A stretch of 64,000 bases of DNA from NCBI RefSeq assembly GCF_026262505.1, contig NC_067207.1, positions 12,988,082-13,052,081 on the forward strand. The letters are read 5' to 3'. A model generated the notes under the pieces. The model worked only from the letters and a program-made list of their open reading frames with translations, did not search any database and was not told the origin of the DNA. Made by a program: the position numbers and the translations under genes. Shown in pieces: positions 1-9,303 of this stretch. How positions within the stretch are numbered: the first letter of the stretch is position 1; each line of letters opens with the position of its first letter. Origin of the DNA: Trichomonas vaginalis G3. Taxonomy: Eukaryota > Parabasalia > Trichomonadida > Trichomonadidae.

Positions 1-391
1 CACGGTCACGAACCGAATCTGTGGTACGAGTAGAATTGGTCGACCTTAGGGAAGAGACTGAAAGCCTGTCATCTTCCATAGGGGCTGTGGCATAATCTTT
101 GCGTAAACGGTTCAGACCTTCTTCGAACTCTTGGTCTCTCTTCGATTGGGATTGAGATTGGAATTGCTGGGGTGGAGCTTGCTGGAACAACCAAGGGTTG
201 GGGAAGTAAGGCATAGGCTGAGGAGGGTAGTTCGGGAAGCCTTGTGGTGGGTAGTAACCTTGAGGTGGAAATTGGTAGTAATTTGGTGGAGGTACTTGCT
301 GGAACTGAGGTTGCTGAGGAGACTGTTGTGGTTCTGCAGCTTTCGGTTCTTCTGGCTTTGGAAGGCATTCAGGAAGAGGAACGTCAGTCAT
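1..391 (-). CDS. Pro/Gln/Tyr-rich protein, 5' part, runs off window
   Basis: An open frame starts with ATG at 391 on the minus strand (MTDVPLPECLPKPEEPKAAE) and stays open to the window edge. It is rich in PPQ, PQGYYPPQ and NYPPQP runs, then becomes charged (KRDQEFEEGLNRLRKDY). Such low-complexity P/Q/Y tracts occur in structural or scaffold-like proteins, but no family is recognised. The same first 16 residues occur at 60070 on the minus strand of element C, where the frame is only about 25 codons long. It lies in Maverick A and is treated as part of that fossil. Confidence 0.5.
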   Translation of the reverse strand, partial: MTDVPLPECLPKPEEPKAAEPQQSPQQPQFQQVPPPNYYQFPPQGYYPPQGFPNYPPQPMPYFPNPWLFQQAPPQQFQSQSQSKRDQEFEEGLNRLRKDYATAPMEDDRLSVSSLRSTNSTRTTDSVRDR

Positions 392-395
392 CCGT

Positions 396-612
396 TTGTG
401 TCCTGTCGGAAGGAAAAATTTTTCCTGTCGGAAGGAAAAACTTTTTCTGTCGGAAGGAAAAACTTTTTCTGTCGGAAGGAAAATTTTTTCTAAAGTTCGA
501 CCAAAAAGTTCTCAATTTTCGAAAATTTGAATGGTTTACGGACGGACAACTGGAAGAGTTCTTCCTGTCGGAAGGAAAAATTTTTCCCTTTGTCGGGAAA
601 ATATTTTCCTGT
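396..612. repeat. GTCGGAAGGAAAAACTTTTTC-type tandem motif
   Basis: The motif TGTCGGAAGGAAAAA plus a run of T and C recurs about six times, with a unique spacer at 492-560. Each unit contains GGAAAAA followed by TTTTTCC, so it can fold on itself. The same block, more diverged, lies at 60078-60350 in element C, again beside the start of the MTDVPLPE frame. It is probably a shared leader or intergenic control region rather than coding, although long frames pass through it. Confidence 0.6.
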
Positions 613-615
613 CGG

Positions 616-990
616 ATGGAAGAACTTGGAATGCAAGAAAGACTTGACGAGGCAATTTACCTAATTGAAATTAACGACTGCGTAAAAGACTACTTGCGCA
701 AGGTAATGAAGCCCAAGGTCAAGTTCACCACTATTTCTGGAAGGTCTACACTTCAGCTCGAGACTTCGACTGGAATTCCAATTCAAATACCAGACGGGAC
801 AGCCTACGATGGCATAAAGGACGCCAAAAGAGAAGCTCTTGTTAAGTTCCTAAACAAACGTCCTTGGATAAAAATACCAAACAAGGAGAACCCCCTACCC
901 CATATGAAATTGGCAATTCAGTCTCTCCTTCACTTCTCTGGTCAGCCGTTCTACATAACCTGTGAAGGCGACATTCAGCCAGTTCAGTAA
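616..990 (+). CDS. Unknown Maverick protein, about 124 aa
   Basis: The start at 616 is chosen because upstream codons are repeat sequence. The protein begins MEELGMQERLDEAIYLIEIN and has a basic middle (MKPKVKFTTISGRSTLQLET) and a C-terminal helix-strand region (KLAIQSLLHFSGQPFYITCE). No domain is recognised. A fragment related to its start (FDKAIYFIELLE) occurs at 60366-60405 in element C, so the gene belongs to the element family rather than to the host. It looks whole in this copy. Confidence 0.45.
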   Translation: MEELGMQERLDEAIYLIEINDCVKDYLRKVMKPKVKFTTISGRSTLQLETSTGIPIQIPDGTAYDGIKDAKREALVKFLNKRPWIKIPNKENPLPHMKLAIQSLLHFSGQPFYITCEGDIQPVQ

Positions 991-1047
991 ACATCTCATT
1001 TTAACTCACTTTTTTTATGTTTTTACTCACACTCGTACTCACCAAGT

Positions 1048-1194
1048 ATGAGTACAACTATTTCAACTGTGAACCTTGTAGTGACCGGTCTTCCTGCAAA
1101 TGCAAGTTCGGTCAATACACAGTTTATGGTGGCAAGAATTGAAATTCCAGACCCAACTCCAACAAGAACTCTCAAGTTACCAAGACTCGTGTGA
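1048..1194 (+). CDS. Small Thr-rich ORF, 48 aa
   Basis: ATG at 1048 gives MSTTISTVNLVVTGLPANAS, then a PDPTPTRTLKLPRLV end. It is short and beta-prone. The position, between 616-990 and 1274-1858 on the same strand with short spacers, makes it plausible as a member of this compact gene row. No family is recognised, and a chance frame cannot be excluded. Confidence 0.25.
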   Translation: MSTTISTVNLVVTGLPANASSVNTQFMVARIEIPDPTPTRTLKLPRLV

Positions 1195-1273
1195 AGAAGA
1201 AGCCTTCTGGTAAGTTTCTTATAGCCATATACATGGCATGTTTAGAGTAAAAACATTTTTTTTCATTTTTTGA

Positions 1274-1858
1274 ATGAAGCAAGTTAAATTCGTCCCACAC
1301 CAAACTCAATGGACCGATGAAGAGTTTCAAGCTATGGTTGAAGGTGTTGAGAACGACATAGACGGCGAACTTGAAGGAGCTCAAACCACAATTGCAACCA
1401 AAATTGCACAAGTCAAAGAAGAGATAGCTCCACTTAAAGCTACCAAAGCTACTCTTGACCTCACGGATACTTACCGTTTAGATGTCAAGAGAGGAATAAG
1501 ACAATTAAAATTAAAACTCGTAAATTACGAAGCTATACTCCAGAAGTTAGCAGAAATGAGAAGACTTTACCAGAGCTACTTACATGTAAGGGACTTACCT
1601 TCAAGCAGTCCGACCAAAGATGAATTTTCTGACATTGTCCCAATTTTGTCCGAAAGTCAGCTCAGATGTTTTGAACTGCTCCCAACATATCCAGAATATG
1701 AACGTTTGCCTGAACTCTTCCGCAATCTCAAAAAACGTTTTTTGGTTCTCATGTTCGAAACTTTTATCGGAAGAGACAACAAACGTTCAGAAGAAGAACA
1801 AGATATTATTTTAAACTTGTTGTATGACATAACTGTCATAACAAGCTTTTTGAAGTAA
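1274..1858 (+). CDS. Coiled-coil protein, 194 aa, unknown role
   Basis: ATG at 1274 follows a TCATT initiator at 1263-1267, the start-site motif used by Trichomonas genes. Residues 30-105 are largely helical and charged (EGAQTTIATKIAQVKEEIAP, KRGIRQLKLKLVNYEAILQK); the second half is hydrophobic-helical and ends IILNLLYDITVITSFLK. No catalytic motif is visible. It heads a same-strand pair with the gene at 1891, 32 bases downstream. Its composition is less AT-rich than that of the rest of element A. It looks whole. Confidence 0.5.
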   Translation: MKQVKFVPHQTQWTDEEFQAMVEGVENDIDGELEGAQTTIATKIAQVKEEIAPLKATKATLDLTDTYRLDVKRGIRQLKLKLVNYEAILQKLAEMRRLYQSYLHVRDLPSSSPTKDEFSDIVPILSESQLRCFELLPTYPEYERLPELFRNLKKRFLVLMFETFIGRDNKRSEEEQDIILNLLYDITVITSFLK

Positions 1859-1879
1859 AACCGCCATTCTCAAACCACT

Positions 1880-1884
1880 TCATT
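1880..1884 (+). promoter_or_regulatory. Initiator-like TCATT before the 1891 gene
   Basis: TCATT seven bases before the ATG at 1891 matches the Trichomonas initiator (TCA, pyrimidine, T/A). The same arrangement precedes 1274, so both genes appear to carry their own host-type start signals. Confidence 0.45.
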
Positions 1885-1890
1885 GTTTCG

Positions 1891-2301
1891 ATGTCCGAAC
1901 AAGCACCGAAGCCAAACACAATGGCAGATGTCCTTTCAAGGTTGCCAGACAAGCGCCCAGTTCAAATTCAAATTGCCCAATTGAAAGCTCATCTGACAAA
2001 CACTATTAAGACTCTCCAAAGTAGTCTTATGACAGAGATGACCAATCTCAAAGCCGATGTCCTCATGAACCAAGCTTCCAATAAGAAATGCCTGAACGAT
2101 TTCACGGAAACCTTGCGCAATTACGAGAGAGAGAACCGAGACCTTGCCAGACTCATCTACCGTTTCTTCGAAGAGATAGACGCCATCTGGAAGGTACTCG
2201 GAAAGGCCAGAACATGCAACACCGTACTTCGTGAGTACCAAATTGAAGAAGGAATTGTCGAGGAAGAAGGAGAAGAAGAAGAAACACGAAGAAGTTCCTG
2301 A
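1891..2301 (+). CDS. Coiled-coil protein, 136 aa
   Basis: The start ATG at 1891 lies seven bases after a TCATT initiator. The protein is mostly helical: residues 25-50 (QIQIAQLKAHLTNTIKTLQS) and 70-110, followed by an acidic tail (EEGIVEEEGEEEETRRSS). No family is recognised. It overlaps the HNH-type region that follows and may form one unit with it, as NUMOD4/HNH modules are often carried at the C-terminus of viral proteins. That link is inference. Confidence 0.45.
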   Translation: MSEQAPKPNTMADVLSRLPDKRPVQIQIAQLKAHLTNTIKTLQSSLMTEMTNLKADVLMNQASNKKCLNDFTETLRNYERENRDLARLIYRFFEEIDAIWKVLGKARTCNTVLREYQIEEGIVEEEGEEEETRRSS

Positions 2302-2575
2302 AGCCGCTACATGGGCAACCCTTGTTGCCGATGACGGTTACGAAATTTCCCAACCCTACCCATACCAAATCCGCAACAAGGAGACAGGCAAGGTTCTTAC
2401 CCCAGTCCTCAACAACTTGGGACACTTGAACCTTAACCTTCGGAATCGCGGTTCAATCTCCATGGGCAAGCTTGTCGCAATTCAATGGGTTCCAAATCCA
2501 GGCAAGAAGACGAAGGTCAGACACATTGACGGTGACAAGCTCAACAACCGTAAGGAGAACCTCGAGTGGTTCTAA
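2231..2575 (+). CDS. NUMOD4/HNH_3-type DNA-binding or nuclease module
   Basis: A basic Lys/Arg-rich lead is followed by a NUMOD4-like motif (WATLVADDGYEISQPYPYQI, then RNKETGKVL) and an HNH_3-like end (VRHIDGDKLNNRKENLEWF). NUMOD4 binds DNA beside homing HNH nucleases of phages and large DNA viruses. The protein ends right after the HNH core, so it is shorter than the full version at 41497-42075 in element B. The true start is uncertain. Confidence 0.6.
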   Translation: MSTKLKKELSRKKEKKKKHEEVPEAATWATLVADDGYEISQPYPYQIRNKETGKVLTPVLNNLGHLNLNLRNRGSISMGKLVAIQWVPNPGKKTKVRHIDGDKLNNRKENLEWF

Positions 2576-2663
2576 GAGTAAAAAAAATTTATTTTAGGGG
2601 AAAACCCAAGTAAATTTAAGTGTTTAGTTGGATAAGTAGGCACTATTAATGGTAATTGGAAAA

Positions 2664-2897
2664 TTAGCTCCCGACCTTTGAATTGGGCTCTTTCGTTATC
2701 CCAGTTGCGTAGGAGGTCGTCCCAGGGAGTTGGTAGAATTGCCAATTCAAGGACGATTTGTCCTCCCAGGCATTGAGGATGTACGCTCTTGGAGGTCTCA
2801 TGACCTCTGCCTTGCACCAGACACCCTCTCCCTTGGAACGTAAGGCTTCTTCGAAGTGCTCGAATGCGATTGGCTGCTTGACCATCCGAAATGACAC
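2664..2897 (-). CDS. Short unknown ORF, 77 aa
   Basis: The frame reads MSFRMVKQPIAFEHFEEALR, then SKGEGVWCKAEVMRPPRAYI and ends QLPGTTSYATGITKEPNSKV. Its balanced composition looks coding, but no domain is recognised and the start is uncertain; an open stretch continues upstream in a neighbouring frame. It is convergent with the 1891-2575 row. Confidence 0.35.
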   Translation of the reverse strand: MSFRMVKQPIAFEHFEEALRSKGEGVWCKAEVMRPPRAYILNAWEDKSSLNWQFYQLPGTTSYATGITKEPNSKVGS

Positions 2898-3160
2898 TTT
2901 TTGTCCGTTTGGTCAATGTTCGTGTCTCGTGCCATAGTCGACGAAAATACAGCAAACAGGTTATATATGAGTTTGAGACCAAGAATGGTGTAACTCGACC
3001 TGTCCGATTCAAAGACTCCGAGGGCGACCATGAAATTAAACGGAAATTAGCTAGGAAGGAATATAAAATGGACTGGTTGCCACCACCTCCACCTCCACCA
3101 CCTTTACCTGTTCCTCAAGTAAATAAGCCTTTCCCGTTCCCAAGAATTCCCACATTTTAA
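2891..3160 (+). CDS. Short ORF with poly-proline stretch, 89 aa
   Basis: The frame has a basic centre (SEGDHEIKRKLARKEYKMDW) followed by eight consecutive prolines and a Pro/Phe-rich end (PVPQVNKPFPFPRIPTF). A poly-proline tail of this kind suggests an interaction segment. No family is recognised, and the N-terminal part overlaps the opposite-strand frame at 2664-2897, so only the C-terminal half is convincing. Confidence 0.3.
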   Translation: MTLFVRLVNVRVSCHSRRKYSKQVIYEFETKNGVTRPVRFKDSEGDHEIKRKLARKEYKMDWLPPPPPPPPLPVPQVNKPFPFPRIPTF

Positions 3161-3199
3161 TTCAAATTCGAATAAAAATTTTTTATTTCATGCAATGTT

Positions 3200-5324
3200 T
3201 TATTTCTGTGCCGTCTTCAAGTATGCCCCAGTACTTACGCTTGGAGAGGACATGAACTTCGGTGAAAATTTTCCAATTAAACCCCATCTTCTCACCGATA
3301 AACCCATTTCAATGAGTTTGTTATAGCCTTCTTCGTTCGTCATGAGTGCGTCAATGTTCTCATAGTAAACCCACTTTGATTTGACTTCGGAGAAGAATTT
3401 GTTGTAGTTGTCAAGGACTGCCTTTGCGAACTGAGGGTAAGACCAATGTTCGACAATAGGTTTTAATGTGGTTACTAAGCCACTTTGACCTTGAGTGAAT
3501 TCGTACTTCAAAACAAAAGGAGAAAACCTTTCAACAAAGTTGTCGACCTTCTCATAATGTTTACTCTTCATCTCTTGAGGTTTCTTAATGGAATATCCCC
3601 ATGTCGAATTCATAAGCAATTTGAGTGTCATTGCAAGTTTGGGGTTTGAAGCTTTCCTAATATCATACAGTTGTTGTATGACTTTTCCAACTGTATAGTT
3701 CCTTCCCGGAACTCACCATCTTCGTTTGGAATTCCAGTCGGAATATATTGGACAAACCTCATGTATGCAGCGTTAAGGTCGACATAGTATATCTTTTCAT
3801 CTGAGTCGAACTTGTCGCAACCAATTGGTCAGTTTGTGGAAATTCAAGTGAGTCTCTTATCTTCTGAGAAACTTCTCCTGTTATCTCATAAACATCGTCG
3901 AAGCAACCTGTTTCATATAAAACCTTCTGACCTAACTCAGATGCTCTCCAATACAATTTGACGTCAATTGGATGTCTCAATGGAAGTTTGTTTATAGCAT
4001 CTTGAAGTTCTTGCAACCTCATTGGAAGTTCTTCTGGTTCAGGTTGGTATCCGAACATACCAACCCCTTGTGGAACTGTGTACTTCTTTTGTACTAGAAC
4101 TTTGTCTGGAACAACTTTTGGTCTTGCTAACAATGAAAAGTTTGTTTCGTCTTTTGGTACAAAACTTTCTGTCAGCTTGTCATCTGGAATTGGTTCCAAC
4201 AAACCTTTCTCGAAAAGAATGTTTACAGCTCTGACAATGTTGCACTTACTTTTACCAAAGAATGGGTTTGTAAGACTTTCGTTCAACATGAAGTGGTTGT
4301 GGACAATTACAATCTTCAACCATGGTAAGTCTTTGTCAACAACATAGTCGTCATGTGAAGAACCTTTAGCTGTAGGTATGTTGACTCGGATATTGACATT
4401 TGCCAACGGTGCAATTTTTGCCAATTGACCTCTGAGAATGTACCTTGTCTTCACACATGACTCAAGATACTTCATCTTCTCATCTGTAACAAGACCAGAG
4501 TTCCTGAGACATGTAAGAATGCAAGGTTCATTGACAATTGTTTCAATTGAATTGTAAATTCCATACCTTGTCAAGTCAATGTCAGACTTATTTATGAAGG
4601 GAAGTATCCAGCATGTTGTCTGACTGCTTGAGGGTTAGGTTGGTACCATTCGAACTTGACACTTGCAATTCCTTCAATTGCATTCAAAATGTCTGAGTCG
4701 GAGTCAACCATTTGTTCTCTCTTTGTAGTCTTGAAAGCGTCAAGAAGTTTTGCGGCTGTTTGTTCATTGCCATGTGCATAGTAAATGTGACCATCCAAAT
4801 CTGTTATGGTCAATCTGAGATTGTGTCCTTTCTTATTTCCGTCTTGAATTGGCAGCAAGTACACCCATGAAGCCTTCTTTGTTCTTTCCTTCGTCAAAGT
4901 TTACTGTAAAGGTTCGACCAGATGTAATTTGACTTCTAACTTCACGATACTTTTCATATGCATATCTTGTTCTTTCCATGGGAGCATGTGCGTCTTCACC
5001 TTTTCCTTTTTTCCTTCTCAAAGGATGCAATTGTTCGTCATGTTTCCAGTAGAATCTGGCAAAGCCGTCGTGTCCTTCAACTTGAGGTTCACTAACATCG
5101 AAAGGCATGTCCATAAGACGTTCTTCTTCTAACCTCTCTAGTCTGTTTGGATAATTGGCACGTGCTGTTTCCAAATCCATTTCGTAGCGAAGACCAGACA
5201 ATTTGTCATAGACTTTTATGGGTCTTCCCTTCCTATATTTAAAATTCTTCGAAACTCTCCAACCATATCTTTGTAACTCTGCTTTTATTCTAGCAGACTT
5301 TCTATCCATTCTATATGGGGGCAT
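3200..5324 (-). pseudogene. Fossil protein-primed DNA polymerase B (element A)
   Basis: Family B polymerase remains on the minus strand. Recognisable parts are an N-terminal basic region (MDRKSARIKAELQRYGWRVS), a segment VIVHNHFMLNES that matches VEDHYMLNERLP of the element B polymerase, and a motif-B-like LKLLMNSTWGYSIKKP near the C-terminal end. Motifs A and exonuclease are not clearly visible, so the gene appears reduced compared with the B copy at 37555-41445. Polinton polymerases copy the element using a terminal protein as primer. This copy is broken in several places. Confidence 0.7.
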
Positions 5325-5355
5325 TTTTATAAAAATAAAAAAATGTTTTTTTTCT

Positions 5356-5940
5356 TTACTTTACATAACCGCCTGCTGCCATAAGTCTTTGACGCCAACC
5401 CATACCAGCTAATGAAGGTTGACTTGGTTTAGTTTGGAAACTAAACTTTGGTTTTGGTTTATCTTCAGTTTTTGGTTTTTCTTCTTCTATCGGTTTTTCG
5501 TCACTTTTCGGTTCCTCTGACTTTACTTCACTTGCAGGAACAGTTGTGTCGTCAACATCTTCATAAATATCATATGCCATTTGTTTTTGTTTTCCTTTCA
5601 ACTTTTTGTGTTTGTTGTAAAGTTTAGAATATTTCGACTCTAAGTCAATGAGATGTTCTATAATGAACTGTTGGTCAGTGAAGTAAACTTTTCCATCTGT
5701 TGTCTCGAAAGCTCCTTCAGACTTCAATATTTTATTTGTGAGAGTCTGTTTCTTTTTTGAGATACTAGCCGTTCCATTTCTATGAAAAGTGACTTTATAG
5801 TTAGGGTTTGTATTTCCAGACCTGGCACTTTCTATTATTGAATTTTTCTCTTCATCTGTAAGTTCTTTGACAGGTTTTGACAATGGTTCTGAACTTTTTG
5901 TTTGTGGTGTCAAATCTACCGTTTCAACTTCTTCGGTCAT
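5356..5940 (-). CDS. Maverick small-domain protein (SG-x-NP-Y family), 194 aa
   Basis: Residues 26-65 (ELTDEEKNSIIESARSGNTN, PNYKVTFHRNG, ISKKKQTL) match the N-termini of two element B genes: 23955-24389 (ILNDARGIQHPFYYVSQSKDG) and 21574-21816 (KSGTIPEGFYIHTMKDG). The common core is a helix, then P-x-Y-x-V, an aromatic strand, D/N-G and a basic RKxK turn. A helical middle (ESKYSKLYNKHKKLKGKQKQ) and an acidic Pro/Lys tail follow. The function is unknown. It looks whole. Confidence 0.6.
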   Translation of the reverse strand: MTEEVETVDLTPQTKSSEPLSKPVKELTDEEKNSIIESARSGNTNPNYKVTFHRNGTASISKKKQTLTNKILKSEGAFETTDGKVYFTDQQFIIEHLIDLESKYSKLYNKHKKLKGKQKQMAYDIYEDVDDTTVPASEVKSEEPKSDEKPIEEEKPKTEDKPKPKFSFQTKPSQPSLAGMGWRQRLMAAGGYVK

Positions 5941-5959
5941 TTCATCTCAGTAAAAAATT

Positions 5960-6100
5960 TTAGTTTGGTTTGTTTTCAACTGGTTGTTTAGGTTTTTTAA
6001 GTCGGTCTAAAACTTCCTGAGGTATAGAAAGAACTTTACAAACACGTGGTGTAAAAGGTGGTCTTCCATGACTTATTCTGTTTAAAGCTGCATTGTTCAT
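5960..6100 (-). CDS. 46-aa basic ORF upstream of 5356-5940
   Basis: The frame starts at 6100: MNNAALNRISHGRPPFTPRV, then CKVLSIPQEVLDRLKKPKQP and ends VENKPN. An identical short leader (ATTTCATCTCAGTAAAAAA) lies before it and before 5940, suggesting that each is expressed separately from a similar control region. Its role is unknown; a small virion or DNA-associated peptide would fit. Confidence 0.4.
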   Translation of the reverse strand: MNNAALNRISHGRPPFTPRVCKVLSIPQEVLDRLKKPKQPVENKPN

Positions 6101-6123
6101 TTCATCTCAGTAAAAAAATTTAC

Positions 6124-6518
6124 ATTCCCCAAGTTTGAGGTGGTTGCGGTTGGTTATTGTTACCCATTGTTGTGCATGGTTATATCCTCTGTTAAAGAAT
6201 CTTTCACCTTGGTCATATAGTGTCCTGCTTGGTTATAGTAGTCATTTGCTTTGTTATAATAGTTTCCTGCTTGTCTTCCTACATTGTCCATCCATCCTTG
6301 AACTTTTCCTCTTGTTTCAGGATTTGGAATAAGATTTGTTGCATCTCGTGCTACATCCCAACCTTTCTGTACAGTTTGTATAATAGGTTGTGCTTTCTCT
6401 TTAAGTATACCTAATGTACTCAAAATCTTCCTTCCAACTCCAAATACACCTCTGGCTATTGTTCCCACTGCGGGTAAAAATCTGATGCGACTCCTGCTAA
6501 TGCGCCAAATAAACCCAT
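6124..6518 (-). pseudogene. Small membrane-active-type virion protein (fossil)
   Basis: The N-terminal part is small, glycine/alanine-rich and hydrophobic (MGLFGALAGVASDF; TIARGVFGVGRKILSTLGIL), followed by an amphipathic, Asn/Tyr-rich tail (AGNYYNKANDYYNQAGHYMT). This shape resembles capsid-interior lytic peptides of adenovirus pVI type, a comparison based on composition only. A protein of similar style lies at 19853-20275 in element B. Broken. Confidence 0.4.
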
Positions 6519-6535
6519 TTCTTATAGGGTAAAAA

Positions 6536-7495
6536 ATGACGAATCCAAACAAGGACCCCTATGTTTCTAAAGCGACAAAGAAAGCACTCATGATAAAAAT
6601 CTTTAGTTCAACACCAAATGCTTGGTTTATGGATATCTTGGAAAACATTCCGAGAGTTAGAACAGATGGACCTCCATACTGGTTAATATTTGTTGGTCAA
6701 AACACAAGATACTGTGAAGCCATACCATTATGGTCCAAAATATTTTAGATGTGAAAACTGCTTTGACAATATTCGTTGACAAATACCATCCAACAAAACT
6801 GACATCTGACTGTGAAAGTTCTTTCAAATCAGATGATGTAAAAAACTATCTGCGTTCAAAAAATGTAAACCAATATTTCATTGTCGACCAAAACCATTCT
6901 GCTCTTGGTGTCATTGACGGTTGTATAAAAATGTTAAGAGACTTAAACCAACCACAAGGTGGTGAAGCAAATGAAATGTCATATGACGACAAGTATAGAC
7001 ACTTCTCCATGGCAAAGATGAGACAAGTTTTAAATATTTACAATAACCGTAAACAAAAAGGTTTGGGAAACCACTCCCCGAAGAAATGAAAAACAACCCT
7101 GACTTAGAGAAAGACTATATATTTAATAATTTAGTCAAAAAGAGACAAACAAGAAAGAATGCCGGGCTTCAAACTTCAGAAAGGTGACAAAGTAAAAAAT
7201 AGAAATACCTAAACGCGACCCATATGAAAATACTATTGACTATGACAACAATGGGAACCCGACAGGTACTCACATTCGTGTTCGTAAAAATAGAAGAAAG
7301 TATACAAGAGAATATTATGAAGTTTTAGGCAAACATGGCAAAATGTACACACTGCAAGCAGAAGATAAAACTACTATTGCCAGACCTCGTTTCAAACTTG
7401 TCAAAGTTCAAGGTGGTATACTTTCAAAGACAGTTCCTAACAAATATAAGACAACTCCTGACGAATATGCTAAAGAAGTTGAAAATGACGACTAA
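6536..7495 (+). pseudogene. Fossil retroviral-type integrase (element A)
   Basis: The rve-type core is recognisable: AWFMDILENIPRV, then LIFVGQNTRYCEAIPLWSK, KLTSDCESSFKSDDVKNYL and VDQNHSALGVIDGCIKMLRD, followed by a basic C-terminal region (HIRVRKNRRKYTREYYEV) that probably binds DNA. Polinton integrases insert the element into chromosomes. The gene is convergent with the fibre gene and overlaps it by four bases, the same integrase-fibre pairing as in element B. Broken. Confidence 0.8.
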
Positions 7496-9285
7496 GCAAT
7501 TCTATACCATGCGTAAACTGTCATGTAAGGTGGCATGTATTCTTTACTTTGTCCCGTTGTTTGCGTATATCCTGAAACGAAATGTGTATGGTTTCCTCTC
7601 CCTGAGTGTCACTCCAGTAACAATTTATAGCAAACTTAACTCGTCTTTAACATCATATCCTTTACCTTTTGTCATTCCTGACCAATCCCAATATCTATGC
7701 TTATGCCAACCTGCTTGAGATGTACTTAAATCTATGTAGTGACTGTGTGCAGGTAAATTTTCACCTGAAATCGTTTTACTTCCACCTGTTTCCTTTGAAG
7801 AGTTTGCACAATACAAAAACCTGTCGACTATTTGTTCCCATGCACCAACACCAAACATTACTTGAGGACCTCTTGCTTCCATAGATGTATAAATAGAACC
7901 TACTGGGTTCATTAAATCAAACATATGAGATATTATAGGATTGTCTCTTTTGAACTTAAAATATAGTGCAACTATTTCAGGTTTCTTCTGGTTTGTGTCA
8001 GAATATTTTTTATAATATAATCTTATGTTTTCAGGTAGGTAAAGTCTTGACTATAATATTTATTTCTGTCATCTGTATAATAATATACTATTCTCGTTTT
8101 TTCTATTGCATTATATCTTTTATATCTATAATAATCTAAATATAATGTTAGCTTTTGTCATCTACATGTGGTGTTCTGTCGTCATCTCCATAGTCATAAT
8201 AATATGGTGCTGGAGCTGGGTCAGGCAATGTCATATCTGCCATTTCATAAACTCTTAAATATTTCTTTTGTTCGTCTCCATATAAGTTTAAGTAGCAGTT
8301 GTTGTCTAATGGAACTTTAACTTGTGTACCATCATTCTTTTTATAGCTTACATACATTTCATTGTTATTTTTCGGAATGAGTTTACACCGTGTACCATTT
8401 TTTAAGGACTGTACAAACTGCCATCTAAAATATTTATTTCTTCATTGACAGAAAATCACCAACAATAGTTTCAATATTTTTTGTTCCTATCAAACTTTGG
8501 TATATTTCATTGACATATGTTTTATCTGCTTTATTTTCAAGGCTAACGTTTAAGTTGTAATATCAGATATAGAATGTGTATGTCCAACGTCACTTTTACT
8601 GTTTAAGGTTTTTGTAAGTTTGTAATATTTGCAATGGTATGTGTATGTCCAACGGCACTTTTCCTGTTTAAGGTTTCTTGTAAGTTTGTAATATTTGCAA
8701 TGGTATGTGTATGTCCAACGTCACTTTTCCTGTTTAAGGTTTCTTGTAAGTTTGTAATATTTGCAATGGTATGTGTATGAGTCTTATCTGCTTTTGTCTC
8801 TAATGTTTCCTTAAGACTTGGTATTTGGTTAATATAATGTATATGAGTCTTTTTTAGAATATTCGTTTTCAGCTCTTGTCACTTCACTTGACATTTTATT
8901 GTCAACATATGTTTTTGTCTGCTAGTTCAGGATGAGTATGTTCTTTTGTTGCATAAGCATTGTTAGCTCTTTCTTCTTCTTTTGCTATTGCATCGTCTAC
9001 ATATTCTTTGTCAGCTTTGTTGTCAACATCTGCTTTCAAAGAAGTTCATTTATAGGTTTCTCGTTTAAAGTTCCTTTTGTTGGATTTATACAGACAGTAT
9101 GGTTCTTATTGTCTTGAAATAGAAACTCATCTGTCATTGGGTTTATTGTCAGTTTTAAGTCACCCCTTTCAATGACTCAGATATCTTAGAATAGTTTGAA
9201 AAGTTTGTTGTGTTCTATTTAGAGCTTGCATAATGAGTTGTCGGTTGTGTTGTATTTCTCTCATAGACGCTGTTTCATTTGACAT
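7492..9285 (-). pseudogene. Fossil fibre gene with phage-tail-collar-like tip (element A)
   Basis: The N-terminal part (MSNETASMREIQHNRQLIMQ) is helical. The shaft contains tandem 22-residue units NLQETLNRKSDVGHTHTIAN plus IT, the pattern of phage tail-fibre repeats. The tip reads NPVGSIYTS, GAWEQIVDRFLYCANSSKET, GGSKTISGENLPAHSH, then GNHTHFVSG and PPYMTVYAWYRIA. This order (W-E-q-v, GG, LP-H-H, G-H-H, PPY-V-W-R) is the hallmark of the phage tail collar / gp10 C-terminal domain. It probably formed a trimeric attachment fibre on the virion. Broken. Confidence 0.75.
8565..8810 (-). repeat. 66-bp tandem repeat inside the fibre shaft
   Basis: The unit GCAATGGTATGTGTATG begins at 8631, 8697 and 8763, a 66-bp period that encodes 22 residues on the minus strand, with more diverged units on both sides. 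The period is a multiple of three, so copy number can change without altering the frame, as in phage fibres. Confidence 0.8.
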
Positions 9286-9303
9286 TTTTATTATAGATAA
9301 AAT

